Origin: Robertmurraya dakarensis
Lineage (GTDB): Bacteria > Bacillota > Bacilli > Bacillales > Cytobacillaceae
Direction of reading: 5' to 3'
Assembly (NCBI RefSeq): GCF_900156875.1
Contig: NZ_LT707408.1
Location: 1,630,187 to 1,672,590, forward strand
DNA: 42,404 nt
The notes under the pieces are model-generated. The model searched no databases. It saw only the letters and a program-made list of their open reading frames with translations, and was not told the origin of the DNA. Of this stretch, positions 40,183 to 42,404 are shown in pieces. Numbering within the stretch: the first letter of the stretch is position 1; the number at the start of each line of letters is the position of its first letter. Made by a program: the position numbers and the translations under genes.

Positions 40183-41877
40183 ATGATCCTTACAGTCAAG
40201 GATGTCTTGAATTTTAATTTTTTGGAAAATGCCAGGGTAAGAACGGGTAAAGAGGTGCTGGCAGATCGATATGTCCAGTGGGTCTCTGCCATTGAAATGC
40301 CTGTTGAAAATTTTGTCCGTAAAAATGAAGTAGTCCTCAGTACCGCAATTGGCTGCGGGCATGATCTTGAGCTATTGAAAGCATATGTTCAAGATATCAT
40401 TGAGTCAGAAGCCTCTGCTCTTATGATTGCTTTAGGTAGACATATTTATGACATCCCGAAAGAGGTTATTGAATTAGCAGAGAAGGAAGAATTCATTATT
40501 GTTGAGATTCCATGGGAAGTACGTTTTTCAGATATCATTGAAAGAGTAATGAATCGTTTAAATGATCTTCATAATTTAGAACGAAAGAAATCAGAGAGAG
40601 TGCAGCAAGAGCTCTTAAAGCTGATTTTAAATGATTATGACCTGAATAAAATTTCAAATTTTATTCAGAGACAGCTAGGATGCCCCATTGTAATTACGGA
40701 TAAAGCGGGAATGATCATCGGAAAAAGTAATCAATCCCAAAAGAGCATGATTGAAAGCTGGAATCAATATATTCAGCAGGGTCTTATTCCATGTAGAAAA
40801 GAAGAATATATTTTAGAGCATGATCCGATGATTCGGAAGATACAAAATATGTACTTAAATCAACAATCTGTGTTACAACTGCCAGTTTTACAAGCTTCAG
40901 GTGATGCGCAAGGTTATCTTTATGTCTTATTACCCCATAATATAACGTATGAAACCTTTCTAAATGATTTTCGTGTCAATGTGCTGGAGCATTCTGTAAC
41001 TACGATAGCCCTATGGCTAACTCGTAAAAACGCTATTGAAGAAACGAAGGTTCGGCTTCGCAGTGATTTTGTACAGGAACTTGCAAAAGGGGAGTTCTAT
41101 TCTTGGGACCAAGCCGTTTCAAGAGCGAAATTACTAGGATACAATCTTCATCTTCCTTATATTTGTATTGTTGGATTTCCCGAAAACCTAGACTTACTAT
41201 TCCAGAAGCGTAAAAAAGAATACGACTCATATCTCCATTGGCTTGACCATATGATTCGGTATATTGAAGAAGAAATTTATTATGCAGCACAGTCACTAAA
41301 AAGAAGCATTATGATGACATCACAGGGCGAAAAACTGTTAATCTTTTTGGAGATTGAGCAAAATGAAAATCCCTCCAACTTTCTTGACCTGGTTGAACGG
41401 AGGCTGCGAAACTTGCTTCCGGAAGTGGTCATTTCATGGGGAATCGGTCAATATCACGAAACAGGGATGGGATTTAAGGGAAGCTATGACCATGCTAATA
41501 TTGCTTTAAATATCGGCAGACGCAAATATGGGGCAGGCTATCGGTTAATGTACGAAGAGACGAGAGTGGACCGGCTGCTCTTACATATTGCGCAAACGCC
41601 GGAAATAAAAAGTATCATTTTATCTACGATTGAGCCGTTGATTCAGTATGATTCACAGCGGAGAATGGATCTAATCGGAACATTCAGCACCTACAATCAA
41701 TGTAAAGGAAATGTTAGTCAGACCGCACGAGTCTTAAATTTGCACAGACAATCATTGCTTTATCGTTTGAGAAAAATTGAATCGCTGACAGGTCTTTCAC
41801 TCATTAACCCGGATGACTTATTTTTATTAGATCTAAGTATTAAAGCCTGGAAAATTGGGTTGTCTGAGGAAGAATAG
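40183..41877 (+). CDS. PucR-family transcriptional regulator
   Basis: 564 aa, ATG behind GAGGTGA. N-terminal PucR sensor (about 3-125: ILTVKDVLNFNF…VSAIEMPVENFVRKNEVVLST), a middle GGDEF-like/PucR_2 region, and a C-terminal HTH_30 (about 500-552: CKGNVSQTARVLNLHRQSLLYRLRKIESLTG). Such regulators respond to nitrogenous substrates such as purines or amino acids. It is likely to control the dehydratase gene before it, or a transporter beyond the window. Confidence 0.85.
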   Translation: MILTVKDVLNFNFLENARVRTGKEVLADRYVQWVSAIEMPVENFVRKNEVVLSTAIGCGHDLELLKAYVQDIIESEASALMIALGRHIYDIPKEVIELAEKEEFIIVEIPWEVRFSDIIERVMNRLNDLHNLERKKSERVQQELLKLILNDYDLNKISNFIQRQLGCPIVITDKAGMIIGKSNQSQKSMIESWNQYIQQGLIPCRKEEYILEHDPMIRKIQNMYLNQQSVLQLPVLQASGDAQGYLYVLLPHNITYETFLNDFRVNVLEHSVTTIALWLTRKNAIEETKVRLRSDFVQELAKGEFYSWDQAVSRAKLLGYNLHLPYICIVGFPENLDLLFQKRKKEYDSYLHWLDHMIRYIEEEIYYAAQSLKRSIMMTSQGEKLLIFLEIEQNENPSNFLDLVERRLRNLLPEVVISWGIGQYHETGMGFKGSYDHANIALNIGRRKYGAGYRLMYEETRVDRLLLHIAQTPEIKSIILSTIEPLIQYDSQRRMDLIGTFSTYNQCKGNVSQTARVLNLHRQSLLYRLRKIESLTGLSLINPDDLFLLDLSIKAWKIGLSEEE

Positions 41878-41891
41878 GGGGCATTCAATAG

Positions 41892-41918
41892 GGCGTTGCT
41901 TAGAGCAATCGCCTTTTT
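41892..41918 (+). terminator. Rho-independent terminator
   Basis: GGCGTTGC-TTAGA-GCAATCGCC followed by TTTTTATTATTTTT. Confidence 0.85.
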
Positions 41919-42088
41919 ATTATTTTTAGGAAAAGCAGTGAAGACATGATTAAGGGCTGTGATTTGGTAAACTACTTAATATTGAAGAGTTTATTTCATT
42001 TTGACCGTAGTATAAGAAATAGCCTATTCCAAAAAATGTTTATAGGAGCATTCCTGTTAGAAGGATTTTCGGGGACTTGAACAAAAAA

Positions 42089-42165
42089 GAGCCCTCTTGG
42101 TATGATTACGGGGTGTCAAATCGTAGCGCGAAATGACCCCTAACTTAGTTAACCAAGGAGGACTC
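42089..42165 (+). other. Structured left end of an IS110-type element
   Basis: GAGCCCTCTTGGT (42089-42101) pairs with ACCAAGGAGGACTC (42152-42165) with one mismatch and one bulge. An inner hairpin GGGG-TCA (42110-42118) pairs with TGA-CCCC (42134-42140). The outer stem covers the ribosome site AAGGAGG, so readthrough RNA would hide it. In IS110 elements the non-coding end encodes the bridge (seek) RNA, and this region may be part of it. The outer boundary of the IS is not visible. Confidence 0.45.
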
Positions 42166-42169
42166 CAAA

Positions 42170-42404
42170 GTGGATTTTAAACAAAATCAGAAAATAAATC
42201 AAGTCACCGAAAGAACACTCGTTGTCGGAATCGATATTGCTAAGCGAAAACATTTCGCTTGCTTTGTAGATGATCGTGGGCGGGTGCTCCAAAAATCTTT
42301 CTCAGTATTACAATCTAGTGATGGTTTTCAGAGTTTTTATCAACGCATTTTGGCTGCAATGAAAGAATACGAAAAAACGGAAGTCATTGTCGGGATTGAA
42401 CCTA
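42170..42404 (+). CDS. IS110-family transposase, N-terminal part (cut by window end)
   Basis: GTG start behind AAGGAGGACT; 78 codons before the edge. The opening TLVVGIDIAKRKHFACFVDD carries the first Asp of the RuvC-like DEDD catalytic set, and IVGIEP near the end carries the second acidic residue. IS110 transposases recombine through an RNA-guided mechanism without inverted-repeat cleavage. Its reading frame is intact as far as seen. Confidence 0.85.
   Translation, partial: MDFKQNQKINQVTERTLVVGIDIAKRKHFACFVDDRGRVLQKSFSVLQSSDGFQSFYQRILAAMKEYEKTEVIVGIEP

Noticed and set aside
1-42404. CRISPR arrays, tRNA/rRNA genes, toxin-antitoxin or phage-defence islands
   Set aside because: No regularly spaced repeats, no tRNA cloverleaf with TTCGA arm, and no recognised defence or toxin genes were seen; the CPBP protease alone is not sufficient to claim an abortive-infection system.

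Overview
The window looks like a chromosomal segment of an endospore-forming Bacillaceae bacterium. The DNA is AT-rich, most genes have strong AGGAGG-type ribosome sites with frequent TTG/GTG starts, and there are CcpA (cre), FadR and Fur-like sites, a Spo0E-family phosphatase, a SleB-type cell wall hydrolase and a YthAB-type cytochrome bd. I see no rRNA, tRNA or CRISPR array.

Region A (about 1-16,700) is the notable part. It holds three R2lox (R2-like ligand-binding oxidase, Mn/Fe ferritin-fold) paralogues at 396, 6882 and 7818. Around them are an aldehyde dehydrogenase, an iron-type alcohol dehydrogenase, a conserved protein broken by a one-base frameshift, an ACAD10/LvaA-type kinase and a small LvaB/DUF6285-like partner. 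After a CPBP membrane protease come, on the minus strand, an SDR dehydrogenase and a cytoplasmic molybdopterin oxidoreductase, and on the plus strand an acyl-CoA synthetase, an acyl-CoA dehydrogenase and a DUF6282-like metal hydrolase. The first R2lox promoter carries a near-perfect FadR operator across its -10 region and a cre site just downstream. A second cre lies before the acyl-CoA synthetase. I infer a fatty-acid- and carbon-source-controlled pathway: an R2lox oxidises a lipid-like substrate, alcohol and aldehyde dehydrogenases take the product to an acid, the acid is activated with CoA, and hydroxyacyl-CoA is phosphorylated and sent to beta-oxidation. The native substrate of R2lox is, as far as I know, undetermined, so this context is a real clue.

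Region B (16,700-27,700) is mixed housekeeping and envelope genes: a small haem-copper-oxidase-like membrane protein, two tiny hydrophilic proteins, a lipoprotein serpin, a membrane-anchored PstS-like protein, a Spo0E-like phosphatase, a SleB-like hydrolase, an ACT-domain malic enzyme, a TPM/LemA pair, an RMND1/DUF155 protein and an HD-GYP phosphodiesterase.

Region C (27,700-38,950) is mainly transport and respiration: an MFS transporter behind a Fur-like box, a COG2426 membrane protein, cytochrome bd (cydAB), a FluC/CrcB fluoride channel pair behind a possible degenerate fluoride-riboswitch leader, an orphan TRAP binding protein, a polysaccharide deacetylase, EamA and MATE transporters and a PPK2 kinase. 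Region D (39,000-42,404) has an EutB-like PLP dehydratase with a PucR-family regulator, then the left part of an IS110-family element whose structured 5' end runs into the window edge.
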